64,000 nucleotides of DNA from positions 1,550,001 through 1,614,000 of the forward strand of contig NC_014306.1 of assembly GCF_000196615.1 (NCBI RefSeq), written 5' to 3'. Positions within the stretch are counted from its first letter, which is position 1. Each line of letters starts with the position of its first letter. Position numbers and translations under genes: made by a program. Below the pieces are notes generated by a model. It saw only the letters and a program-made list of their open reading frames with translations, was not told the DNA's origin and searched no databases. Of the stretch, positions 55,045 through 62,880 are shown one piece after another. The DNA comes from Erwinia billingiae Eb661 (GTDB lineage: Bacteria; Pseudomonadota; Gammaproteobacteria; Enterobacterales; Enterobacteriaceae).

Positions 55045-55800
55045 CTAATTCTGCGGCTGGAAACGGCCGAACATCTTATAGCGCGCGCCCGGATACAGCA
55101 GGCGTGCGCAGGTCACCACCGCCTGCTGATGCCAGGTGCGGCGCTGAATTTGCAGGCAGGGTTCGCCCACCGCAATCTGCAGCAACTGCCGCTCCTCTTC
55201 CGTGGCGCTCACCGCTTCCACCACATGCTCGCCGGCGGTTAACGGCGCAATCCCGGTCAGATAAGCAAAGGGCGTTCCCTGGGTAAAATCCTGCTGAAGA
55301 TAGTCAGGGGCGACCCGCGGATTAACCTGACGATCCTCTAACTGCACCGGTATCTCGTTATCAAAATGGATAATGCGCGAGTGAAACAGGACTGCCCCCA
55401 CGCTGATGCCCAGCGCCTGGGCGGCGACAAACTCGGCCTTTTCCTCACGCAGGAACAGCACCTCGCTGGCGTGACGATGTCCCCGGCTGGCAATCTCATC
55501 GGCAATGTTATGCACCTCCAGCATCGGCGTGAACGCCTTTAACTCGGCGACAAACGTGCCGACGCCCTGCAGGCGCATCAGAAACCCTTCGCTGGTCAGC
55601 TCCCGCAGCGCACGGTTGATGGTCATTCTGCTGACGCCCAGTTCCACCACCATTTCACTTTCCGAGGGAACGCGCTGATGGGGTTGCCAGTGTCCGGCGC
55701 GGATCAGGTTGATGATGCCTTGTTTGACCTGTTGATAGAGCGGGGCGGGTTCATTGCTGAGCAGGGTAATCATCTCGGAGAGCGCTTTGTGGTCTGACAC
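55045..55800 (-). CDS. HutC-family repressor (second copy)
   Basis: A 251-residue paralogue of the HutC at 49421: winged helix (EPAPLYQQVKQGIINLIRAG, then SESEMVVELGVSRMTINRAL) and UTRA domain with the same stretches LEVHNIA and VAPDYLQQDFT. The start is taken as GTG 55800 (AAGG upstream), which makes the N-terminal arm exactly as long as in the first copy; ATG 55773 is the alternative. It is divergent from the histidine ABC operon, so it may have become a dedicated regulator of uptake. Confidence 0.9.
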   Translation of the reverse strand: MSDHKALSEMITLLSNEPAPLYQQVKQGIINLIRAGHWQPHQRVPSESEMVVELGVSRMTINRALRELTSEGFLMRLQGVGTFVAELKAFTPMLEVHNIADEIASRGHRHASEVLFLREEKAEFVAAQALGISVGAVLFHSRIIHFDNEIPVQLEDRQVNPRVAPDYLQQDFTQGTPFAYLTGIAPLTAGEHVVEAVSATEEERQLLQIAVGEPCLQIQRRTWHQQAVVTCARLLYPGARYKMFGRFQPQN

Positions 55801-55831
55801 TGCGGATACCTTTTTGCGGGCTGAGGAGAAA

Positions 55832-55846
55832 GTGTACACAGTGTAT
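55832..55846. promoter_or_regulatory. HutC-like site at the second hutC
   Basis: GTGTACACAGTGTAT contains a perfect GTGTACAC palindrome 32 bases before the chosen start of the second repressor, fitting autoregulation. Confidence 0.5.
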
Positions 55847-56014
55847 CTGACGGTACAACAGACATTTTTTGCCGCCGTTAGCCGCACTTAACCGTGCCGT
55901 TTTGGTGCGTATTGCCTTCTTCTGGTGCAAAAGGTTGATGTCGTTACCAGGCTAAACGGCTGTTTGGCTCAGACGTGTCTTGTTTTAGCAGGGGTGAGCC
56001 GGTAAGGGTGAAAA

Positions 56015-56030
56015 TGGCATAAAAATTGCT
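56015..56030 (+). promoter_or_regulatory. Sigma-54 promoter of the histidine ABC/hutH2 operon
   Basis: TGGCATAAAAATTGCT has GG and GC ten bases apart with the TGGCA and TTGCT blocks of the sigma-54 consensus. The predicted start is near 56041. Confidence 0.7.
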
Positions 56031-56034
56031 CTGG

Positions 56035-56046
56035 TTGTATGTACAA
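56035..56046. promoter_or_regulatory. HutC-like operator over the ABC operon start
   Basis: TTGTATGTACAA is a near-perfect palindrome covering the start predicted from the sigma-54 promoter, as at hutHU. Confidence 0.65.
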
Positions 56047-56131
56047 GACATAACAACTGATGACAACAAGTCATTAACATAGAGTGCGTCACAGTTTTGT
56101 CTTTGGTCGCGGGAATAGTCACGGCTTTACT

Positions 56132-56141
56132 TGTATATACA
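56132..56141. promoter_or_regulatory. Second HutC-like operator in the ABC leader
   Basis: TGTATATACA, a perfect palindrome, lies about 92-101 bases after the predicted start. The hutHU leader has a second site at the same distance. Confidence 0.65.
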
Positions 56142-56234
56142 TGACATAGCTACTTCACCTCTGTGCGGGTTTAACAGAGACAAACTCAGGGTTGCGCCGT
56201 CAGTTGTGCCACCCCTTTTCTCCAGGAGCGCTTG

Positions 56235-57092
56235 ATGAAACATCCGTTAGTCCGTCGGGTACTGGTTACCTCCCTTGTTACTTCAGCCTTGCTTTGCGCC
56301 GTCTCTGTTCAGGCGAAAGAGTGGAAATCGATCACCATTGCCACCGAAGGCAGCTACGAACCCTGGAACATGACGTTGCCAGGCGGCAAGCTCAGCGGCT
56401 TTGAGCCAGAGCTGATGGCTGACCTGTGCCAGCGGATGAAAATCAGCTGCAAGCTGGTGGTGCAGAACTGGGATGGGATGATTGCCGGTATGCAGGCCGG
56501 GAAATACGACGTGATCATGGATGCGATCGTCATCACCCCGGACCGCCGCAAGGTAATTGACTTCACCGTGCCGTACGCCTCAACGCCGGCCAGCTTTATT
56601 ACCACCAAAAGCGGCGGCGTGCTGCCGGCGGGCACCGGCGCTGCCGGGATCATCAAACTGCATGACGATGCGAAAGAAATCGAACCGGCGATTGCCAGCC
56701 TGAAAGCGGCGCTGAAGGGCAAAACCATCGGCATCGCCTCCGGCACGGTGTACACCCCATTTATTGATAAGTACTTCAAGGATGTGGCGACCGTGCGCGA
56801 GTACAACGCGTCGGCGGATGCGATCCTCGATTTGCAGGCCGAACGTATTGACGCGGTGTTTGACGATGTGACCTTTGCCACCTCGATTCTCAGCAAGCCG
56901 GAGAACAAGGATCTTCAGCTGGGCGGCACGCAGTTGGGCGGTCCGATCTGGGGTGAAGGCGAAGCGCTGGGCATCCGTAAATCTGACAACGATCTGAAAG
57001 CCAAACTGGATGAGGCGATCAAAGCGGCGCTGGCGGATGGCACGGTGAAAAAGCTCAGCCAAAAATGGTTTAAAACTGACGTAACGCCGTAG
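56235..57092 (+). CDS. Histidine-type ABC transporter periplasmic binding protein
   Basis: A 285-residue exported protein (signal about residues 1-27, AVSVQA-KEW) of SBP family 3. It reads TIATEGSYEPWNMTLPGGKL, then SGFEPELMADLC, and PYASTPASF as in lysine/arginine/ornithine/histidine binding proteins. AGGAG lies six bases before ATG 56235. It sits behind HutC-like operators and in front of a HutH paralogue, so histidine, urocanate or a related imidazole is the likely ligand. Confidence 0.88.
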   Translation: MKHPLVRRVLVTSLVTSALLCAVSVQAKEWKSITIATEGSYEPWNMTLPGGKLSGFEPELMADLCQRMKISCKLVVQNWDGMIAGMQAGKYDVIMDAIVITPDRRKVIDFTVPYASTPASFITTKSGGVLPAGTGAAGIIKLHDDAKEIEPAIASLKAALKGKTIGIASGTVYTPFIDKYFKDVATVREYNASADAILDLQAERIDAVFDDVTFATSILSKPENKDLQLGGTQLGGPIWGEGEALGIRKSDNDLKAKLDEAIKAALADGTVKKLSQKWFKTDVTP

Positions 57093-57108
57093 GCGGGGAG
57101 AAGCAACA

Positions 57109-57825
57109 ATGGCCAATCTTGGGTTTGGTGAAAATGGCTGGGGAGGCTTAATCCTGAGTGCAACGCTGACCACATTACTGCTTTCGCTGGTGGCGATGAT
57201 GGTCGGTGCGGTAGTGGGCAGCGGCGTGGCGGCAGCCAAGCTTTCTCCCAGACGTCCGGTGCGCTGGCTGGGTGACGGCTATTCAGTGATTTTCCGCGGC
57301 ATTCCGGAACTGCTGATTATCTACCTGTTCTATTTCGGTGGCTCCGGGCTGATTACCCAGATTGGTCAGATGTTTGGTGCTGATGGCTTTATCGAGGTGC
57401 CGCCGTTTCTGATTGGCGCGCTGGCGATCGGCCTGATTTCCGCCTCGTATCAGGCGGAAGTCTTTCGCGCGGGCCGACTGGCGCTCAATTCCGGCGAGAT
57501 CGAAGCGGCACAGGCCATCGGCATGCCGAAGTGGCGCATTCTGCAACGCATTATTCTGCCGCAGGTGGTGCGTTACGCGCTGCCGGGCCTGTCCAATGTC
57601 TGGCAGATGAGCCTGAAGGATTCGGCGCTGATCTCGGTGACCGGCATCGTGGAGTTGATGCGTGCCAGCCAGGTGGCGGCCGGTTCCACCCGGCAGTACT
57701 TCACCTTTTATCTGATTGGCGGCACCTGTTATCTGCTGCTGACGGTGCTCTCGAACACCGCCTTTAAAAAGGCGGAACAACGGCTGGGGCGCGCACATCA
57801 AAGCCGCACTGCGGCCCACAGCTAA
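57109..57825 (+). CDS. Histidine-type ABC transporter permease (HisQ-like)
   Basis: A 238-residue permease with about five helices. The coupling loop EAAQAIGMPKWRILQRIILP and the following LPGLSNVWQMSLKDSALIS match the HisQ/ArtQ group. It follows the binding protein by 16 bases and precedes the second permease by 12. Confidence 0.9.
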   Translation: MANLGFGENGWGGLILSATLTTLLLSLVAMMVGAVVGSGVAAAKLSPRRPVRWLGDGYSVIFRGIPELLIIYLFYFGGSGLITQIGQMFGADGFIEVPPFLIGALAIGLISASYQAEVFRAGRLALNSGEIEAAQAIGMPKWRILQRIILPQVVRYALPGLSNVWQMSLKDSALISVTGIVELMRASQVAAGSTRQYFTFYLIGGTCYLLLTVLSNTAFKKAEQRLGRAHQSRTAAHS

Positions 57826-57837
57826 AGGAGAGGCCCG

Positions 57838-58581
57838 ATGATTGATTTTGCTTTTTTGACCGATACCTTCCTCAAACTCGCGGCCGCGCTGCCGGTGACG
57901 CTGGGGCTTTTTTTCGCGTCATTTGTGCTGGGCGGTCTGCTGGCACTGGTGATCCTGGCGATGCGTATGAGCCGCAACCCGCTGCTCAGCGGCTTCGCCC
58001 GTCTGTATATTCTGGTTTTCCGCGGCTCACCGCTGATGATCCAGCTGTTCCTGATCTATTACGGCCTGGGGCAGTTCGAGGTGATCCGCCACAGCTTTGT
58101 CTGGCCGGTGCTGCGTGAGCCGTTCTTCTGCGCCGTGGTGGCGCTGGCACTCTGTACCGCGTCTTACACCGCCGAAATTTTCCGTGGTGGCCTGCTGGCG
58201 ATCCCTTCCGGGCAGATTGAAGCCGGAATGGCCTGCGGCATGTCCCGCTGGCTGCTGCTGCGCCGGATTATCGCGCCCATCATGCTGCGCTATGCGCTGC
58301 CGGCCTATTCTACCGAAGCGATCCTGCTGGTGAAGTCCACCGCGCTCGCCAGCCTGGTGACGGTATGGGATGTCACCGGCGTGGCGCAACAGATTATTCA
58401 GCGTACGTACCGCACGATGGAGGTGTTCGTCTGTGCGGCGCTGATTTACCTGATCCTCAATTTTATCATCGTCCAAATCTATGCCTGGATTGAGCGCAGG
58501 CTGTCGCCACGTCTGCGCCCGGTGGAGGCCGATGTGCCGCTGCCTGTTCCCCCTGTGATTGCCGGAGAGAAACATGACTGA
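57838..58581 (+). CDS. Histidine-type ABC transporter permease (HisM-like)
   Basis: A 247-residue permease of the HisM/ArtM type; the [16 protein letters not shown] stretch near residue 60 and the coupling loop [20 protein letters not shown] are diagnostic. It pairs with the HisQ-like permease. AAAGGAG precedes the ATG, and its stop overlaps the ATPase start. Confidence 0.9.
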   Translation: MIDFAFLTDTFLKLAAALPVTLGLFFASFVLGGLLALVILAMRMSRNPLLSGFARLYILVFRGSPLMIQLFLIYYGLGQFEVIRHSFVWPVLREPFFCAVVALALCTASYTAEIFRGGLLAIPSGQIEAGMACGMSRWLLLRRIIAPIMLRYALPAYSTEAILLVKSTALASLVTVWDVTGVAQQIIQRTYRTMEVFVCAALIYLILNFIIVQIYAWIERRLSPRLRPVEADVPLPVPPVIAGEKHD

Positions 58582-59356
58582 TTACGCCCCAATTACCCTG
58601 TCGATGAACGACATCCGCAAGTCTTTCGGCTCGCTTGAAGTATTAAAAGGCATTTCGCTGGAGGCGAGAAAGGGCGACGTGATCTCGATCCTCGGCGCAA
58701 GCGGTTCCGGCAAAAGTACCTTTCTGCGCTGCATCAATCTGCTGGAAACGCCGGACTCGGGCGTGGTCAGCGTGGCGGGCGAAACTATCGAGATGAAGCG
58801 CCACGCGCGCGGGCATCAGCTGGCGGCCAACCATCGCCAGGTGGAGTCGCTGCGTTCCCGGCTGGGAATGGTCTTTCAGAGCTTCAATCTGTGGTCGCAT
58901 ATGACCGTGCTGCAAAACGTGATTGAAGGGCCGCTGTATGTGCTGAAGCGCAGCAAGAAAGAGTGCATTGCGCAGGCGGAAAAAATTCTCGACCGCGTCG
59001 GATTGCTGAACCGCAAAGATTTCTATCCTTCGCAGCTGTCGGGTGGTCAGCAACAGCGGGTGGCGATTGCCCGCGCGCTGGCGATGGAGCCGGAAGTGAT
59101 GCTGTTTGATGAGCCGACGTCCGCGCTGGATCCCGAGCTGGTCGGCGATGTGCTGAAAGTGATGCGCAGCCTGGCCGAAGAGGGCCGTACCATGCTGGTG
59201 GTTACCCATGAAATGGGGTTTGCCCGTAACGTGTCGAACCGCGTGGTGTTTATGCATCAGGGCACCATCGACTGCCAGGGCACGCCGGAAGAGATGTTTG
59301 GCGAACAGGGATCGCCGCGTTTCCAACAGTTTATTTCCAGTCATCGGGCGGGCTGA
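58574..59356 (+). CDS. Histidine-type ABC transporter ATPase (HisP-like)
   Basis: A 260-residue ATPase. Walker A is GASGSGKST, the signature LSGGQQQRV, Walker [13 protein letters not shown], followed by THEMGF. An insert near residues 70-90 ([19 protein letters not shown]) resembles the HisP/OccP insert. It overlaps the permease by eight bases and ends two bases before hutH2, so the lyase-like protein is made with the importer. Confidence 0.94.
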   Translation: MTDYAPITLSMNDIRKSFGSLEVLKGISLEARKGDVISILGASGSGKSTFLRCINLLETPDSGVVSVAGETIEMKRHARGHQLAANHRQVESLRSRLGMVFQSFNLWSHMTVLQNVIEGPLYVLKRSKKECIAQAEKILDRVGLLNRKDFYPSQLSGGQQQRVAIARALAMEPEVMLFDEPTSALDPELVGDVLKVMRSLAEEGRTMLVVTHEMGFARNVSNRVVFMHQGTIDCQGTPEEMFGEQGSPRFQQFISSHRAG

Positions 59357-59358
59357 CC

Positions 59359-60861
59359 ATGAGCACAACAGAGCAGGTCACCTGGGGCGATACGCGCCTG
59401 AACTGGCAGGACGTGGTGCAGGTGGCGAAATCCTCCGCCAGCCTGCAACTGAGTGCCGCCGCCTGGCAGCGCATCTATGCCGCGCGCGACATTGTCAGCC
59501 GCATCGTCAGCGATAAGCAGATCGCCTATGGCATCAACACCGGACTGGGCGCGCTGTGCAATATCACTCTGGAAGACGATCAGCTCAGCCAGCTGTCACG
59601 CAATACGCTGCTGAGCCATGCCTGTGGCGTTGGGCCTAAACTGCCGGATGTGCAGGTCAGGGCGATTATCTGCGCTGCCATTGGCAACTACAGCCACGGT
59701 AAATCCGGCGTTTCGCCAGAAATTGTGCAGGGGCTGCTGTCGTTACTGAATCGCGGCATTACCCCACAGGTGCCGACGCAAGGATCGGTTGGCTACCTGA
59801 CGCATATGGCCCATGTCGGGCTGGCGCTGATTGGCGTCGGCCACGTCAGTTATCGCGGGCAAATTGTGCCGGCCACGGAAGCGCTGGCGGCCGAAGATTT
59901 GCCGCTGTGTCGGTTAGGCGCGAAAGATGGCCTGAGCCTGGTGAACGGCACGCCCTGTATGACCGGACTCTCCTGCCTGGCGCTGGAAGAAGCAAGCCGC
60001 TTATTTGCCTGGGCAGACGTCACCGGGGCGATGAGTTTTGAAGCCTTGCGCGGCCAGCTCGACGCCTTTGATGCCGAGATCCTGGCACTCAAAGGCAGCG
60101 CCAACGTGCAGATTGTGGGGGAACGGCTGCGTGGCCTGCTGGCGGGCAGCCAGATTATCGCCGAGAGCAAAGGTATCCGCACCCAGGATGCTCTGAGCCT
60201 GCGATCGATGCCGCAAATCCACGGTGCCAGCCGCGATCAGTTTGATTACGCGGCCCGGCAGATTGAAACAGAGCTGAATGCCGCCACTGACAACCCGCTG
60301 GTGCTGGGAACGGCTGAGCAGTGGCGCGTGGTGTCACAGGCCAACCCGCACGGTCAGTCCGTGGCGCTGGCCGCCGATGCGTTAGCCATTGCGGTGGCCG
60401 AAGCCGGCAGCGTGGCGGAGCGCCGCCTCGATCGCCTGATCAACCCGCTGGTCAGCGGCCTGCCCGCCTTCCTGGTGGCTGAACCGGGCGTCAACTCCGG
60501 CATGATGATTGCGCAATACGTTGCCGCCTCACTGTGCGGCGAGAACCGCCAGCTGGCACAGCCCGCGGTACTGGATAACTACGTCACCTCCGGCCTGCAG
60601 GAAGACCACCTGAGCATGGGCACCAGCGCGGCATTAAAGCTGCTGAAACTCACCGACAACACCGTACAGATTTTGGCTATCGAATACCTGCTTGCCGCCC
60701 AGGCGCTGGACTTCCATAACTCTGAACACGCGGGCGAGGGCACGCAACGTGCCTGGCGATTGCTGAGACAGACTGTCGCAACCTGGCGGGAAGATCGCTG
60801 GCTGGCACCCGAGATCGAAAAAGCCGCCCACCTGATCCGAACCCAGCATATTGCGGTGTGA
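59359..60861 (+). CDS. HutH-family protein lacking the MIO triad
   Basis: A 500-residue aromatic amino-acid lyase homologue. The catalytic Tyr region YGINTGLG is kept, as are NPHGQSVALAADALAIA-type core segments and GLQEDHLSMG. Yet where HutH has [14 protein letters not shown], this protein has GSVG-YLTHMAH (residues 142-152): the cofactor-forming Ala-Ser-Gly is deleted exactly, without frame loss. Standard MIO chemistry is therefore not expected. It is the last gene of the ABC operon. Options are a pseudo-enzyme, a regulatory partner of HutH, or a lyase with different chemistry. Confidence 0.9.
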   Translation: MSTTEQVTWGDTRLNWQDVVQVAKSSASLQLSAAAWQRIYAARDIVSRIVSDKQIAYGINTGLGALCNITLEDDQLSQLSRNTLLSHACGVGPKLPDVQVRAIICAAIGNYSHGKSGVSPEIVQGLLSLLNRGITPQVPTQGSVGYLTHMAHVGLALIGVGHVSYRGQIVPATEALAAEDLPLCRLGAKDGLSLVNGTPCMTGLSCLALEEASRLFAWADVTGAMSFEALRGQLDAFDAEILALKGSANVQIVGERLRGLLAGSQIIAESKGIRTQDALSLRSMPQIHGASRDQFDYAARQIETELNAATDNPLVLGTAEQWRVVSQANPHGQSVALAADALAIAVAEAGSVAERRLDRLINPLVSGLPAFLVAEPGVNSGMMIAQYVAASLCGENRQLAQPAVLDNYVTSGLQEDHLSMGTSAALKLLKLTDNTVQILAIEYLLAAQALDFHNSEHAGEGTQRAWRLLRQTVATWREDRWLAPEIEKAAHLIRTQHIAV

Positions 60862-61191
60862 AAGTGACTACATATGAACGCTCATGTCGGTCTTAAAACT
60901 TTCCCACCCAGCCACAATCTCCACAACAACGCCGAACCACGGAGCAGGTTTTGACCTGTGCAGCCACCCAGCTCCCCAACAACACAGAAGCTTAAGGGTG
61001 GCGGCATAGGGCACCTTAGCCGGGTGTATGCAGCAGGGATGCTGCATCCAAGCCTACAAGGATGTATTTACGGCGTCCCGGATAAGGTGCCCTATGTCGA
61101 CGCCGAACTACGGAGCAGGTTTTGACCTTTGCTGACGCCGTACCCCGGAACAGGTTTTGACCTGTGCCCTTAACCTCATTCCTCAAAAACC
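60862..61191. other. Repeat-filled gap between hutH2 and the flavin reductase gene
   Basis: 330 bases without a gene. About 240 of them belong to structured element D and its 33-bp units (listed separately). The first 65 bases after hutH2 show nothing clear. Confidence 0.7.
60929..61167 (-). repeat. Structured palindromic element copy D with 33-bp flanking repeats
   Basis: Outer arms CATAGGGCACCTTA (61005-61018) and TAAGGTGCCCTATG (61083-61096) are complementary but unlike those of copies A-C. Read on the minus strand it has CCGGG/CCCGG, then GCC-GTAAA-TACA-TCCT-TGTA-GGC, then TGCAGCA-TCCC-TGCTGCA, then GCCACCC/GGGTGGC and GCACAGGTCAAAACC. Three 33-base units at 60929, 61100 and 61135 each contain CAGGTTTTGACC, the complement of the 35-bp repeat head. 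Confidence 0.78.
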
Positions 61192-61821
61192 CTATCGACG
61201 CGCATCCGGCCGAATCAAATCGAAACGCAACTCCTCGCTGATCCCGTAATACGCACTTGGCCCACCGGCCCTCAGAATCGGATTGGCCTTCGCCGTCTGG
61301 TAAATGCCGTCTTCCAACAACCTCGGATCAATGTGGATCGCGACCACTTCGCCAAACACCATCCACTGCTCCAACTTCTCGCCGTTGACCCCTTCCAACT
61401 GCAACACCTGCGTCAACTTGCACTCAAAATTGACCGGACTTTCAGCGACCATGCTCACCGCCACCTGCGTGCCCGGCAACACGGTTAACCCGGCCAGCGC
61501 GAACTCATCCTCATCTCGCGCAACCGAGGCAGAACTCTCGTTCATCGCTTCCGCTAACTCACGCGTCGCCAGATTCCAGACAAACTCGCCGGTTTCAACA
61601 ATGTTGGCCACACTGTCTTTCCAACCCTGACTCGAAAAGCCAATGATCGGCGGCTTATAGTTGAAACAGTTGAAAAAACTGTATGGCGCCAGATTGCGAT
61701 CGCCGCTGGCACTCTGTGAACTGATCCACCCTATCGGCCGCGGACCGATAATGGCGTTTAAAGGATCGTGCGGTAAACCATGACCAAGACGGGGTTGATA
61801 CGAGTAACGGGATTGGGACAT
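61192..61821 (-). CDS. Flavin reductase family protein (FMN-binding split barrel)
   Basis: A 209-residue flavoprotein of the flavoredoxin/FlaRed type. Typical stretches are ARPIGW-like [32 protein letters not shown] and [17 protein letters not shown] 61821 ([10 protein letters not shown]) follows AAGGTG; the frame stays open far upstream but that is a shadow of rlmF. Its partner oxygenase, if any, is not nearby. It is divergent from rlmF. Confidence 0.88.
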   Translation of the reverse strand: MSQSRYSYQPRLGHGLPHDPLNAIIGPRPIGWISSQSASGDRNLAPYSFFNCFNYKPPIIGFSSQGWKDSVANIVETGEFVWNLATRELAEAMNESSASVARDEDEFALAGLTVLPGTQVAVSMVAESPVNFECKLTQVLQLEGVNGEKLEQWMVFGEVVAIHIDPRLLEDGIYQTAKANPILRAGGPSAYYGISEELRFDLIRPDARR

Positions 61822-61947
61822 CAGGACACCTTTATCTTTACGGGAATCGCACAGTGTAGAACAACTGTTCGCGGAAAAAAGTCGGGAAGTGTTTACGATC
61901 TTTACCTTAGCAGGTATCTTACGCGGCTTCAGACAAGAGAGCCGCTC

Positions 61948-62880
61948 ATGAAATACACCGCCGAAAAAACACAGCTTCATCCCCGTAACCGTCACCGCGC
62001 GCGTTATGACTTCCCCGCGCTGATCGCCAGCTTTCCTCCGCTGGCAGACTTTGTGGCCGTTAACCAACACGGTGATGAATCGGTGAACTTTGCCGATCCG
62101 GCGGCGGTGCGTACCCTGAATCAGGCGCTCCTGCAGCACTTTTATCAGATCGCTAACTGGACCATCCCGGAAGGCTTCCTTTGCCCACCGGTGCCGGGCC
62201 GCGCTGACTATGTTCACCATCTTGCCGACCTTTTGGCGGAAGATAATAAGCGTTCTGTGCCGCGCGACATCACCGTACTGGATATCGGCTGTGGCGCAAA
62301 CTGCATCTATCCACTGATCGGTTTCCGCGAATACGGCTGGCGCTTCACCGGTAGCGAAGTTAATGAAGAAGCGATGAAGGCCGCAAACGCCATTATTGCC
62401 GCTAACCCAGACCTCAACCGCGGCGTTCGCCTGCGTCGTCAGAAAGACAGCAGCCTGATGTTCAGCGGCATCATCCACAAAAACGAATTCTTCCATGCGG
62501 TGATGTGTAATCCGCCGTTCCACGCCTCTGCCGGCGATGCCCAACAGGGTACCCAGCGTAAAGTGCGTAACCTTGGCTTGGCGAAAAACTCTCCGCTCAA
62601 CTTCGGCGGCCAGCAGGATGAACTCTGGTGTGAAGGCGGCGAAAAAGGCTTTATCAGCCGCATGATCGCCGAAAGCGTTAACTTCTCCCGCCAGTGCGTC
62701 TGGTTCACGTCTCTGGTATCCCGCAAAGAAAACCTGCCGGACATCTGGCGCGCACTGGAAGAGCACGAAGTCGTTGCCTACCGCACCATCGAAATGGCGC
62801 AGGGGCAAAAACAGAGCCGCATCATCGCCTGGACCTTTATGGAAAAACCGGCGCGTGAACGTCAGATGGGCCGCGTTTAA
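61948..62880 (+). CDS. rlmF: 23S rRNA (adenine-1618-N6)-methyltransferase
   Basis: A 310-residue SAM-dependent methyltransferase (E. coli RlmF is 308). The SAM site is [15 protein letters not shown] and the N6-adenine catalytic motif is CNPPFH. It starts [14 protein letters not shown] at ATG 61948; the frame is open upstream, but that part is AT-rich leader. It is convergent with ybiO with a four-base overlap, the E. coli neighbour pair. Confidence 0.95.
   Translation: MKYTAEKTQLHPRNRHRARYDFPALIASFPPLADFVAVNQHGDESVNFADPAAVRTLNQALLQHFYQIANWTIPEGFLCPPVPGRADYVHHLADLLAEDNKRSVPRDITVLDIGCGANCIYPLIGFREYGWRFTGSEVNEEAMKAANAIIAANPDLNRGVRLRRQKDSSLMFSGIIHKNEFFHAVMCNPPFHASAGDAQQGTQRKVRNLGLAKNSPLNFGGQQDELWCEGGEKGFISRMIAESVNFSRQCVWFTSLVSRKENLPDIWRALEEHEVVAYRTIEMAQGQKQSRIIAWTFMEKPARERQMGRV

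Larger units (their letters stand above)
55801..56234. other. Regulatory gap between the second hutC and the ABC operon
   Basis: These 434 bases hold a sigma-54-like promoter and three HutC-like sites (listed separately). Two TGGTGC half-sites (55913-55918 and 55923-55928) lie about 120 bases upstream of the predicted start and could bind an NtrC- or CbrB-type activator. No gene is seen. Confidence 0.6.

Noticed and set aside
61822..62808. Long minus-strand extension making the flavin reductase frame 538 codons
   Set aside because: The extension is antisense to rlmF; the reductase has its own ATG and ribosome site at 61821 and then matches family length.
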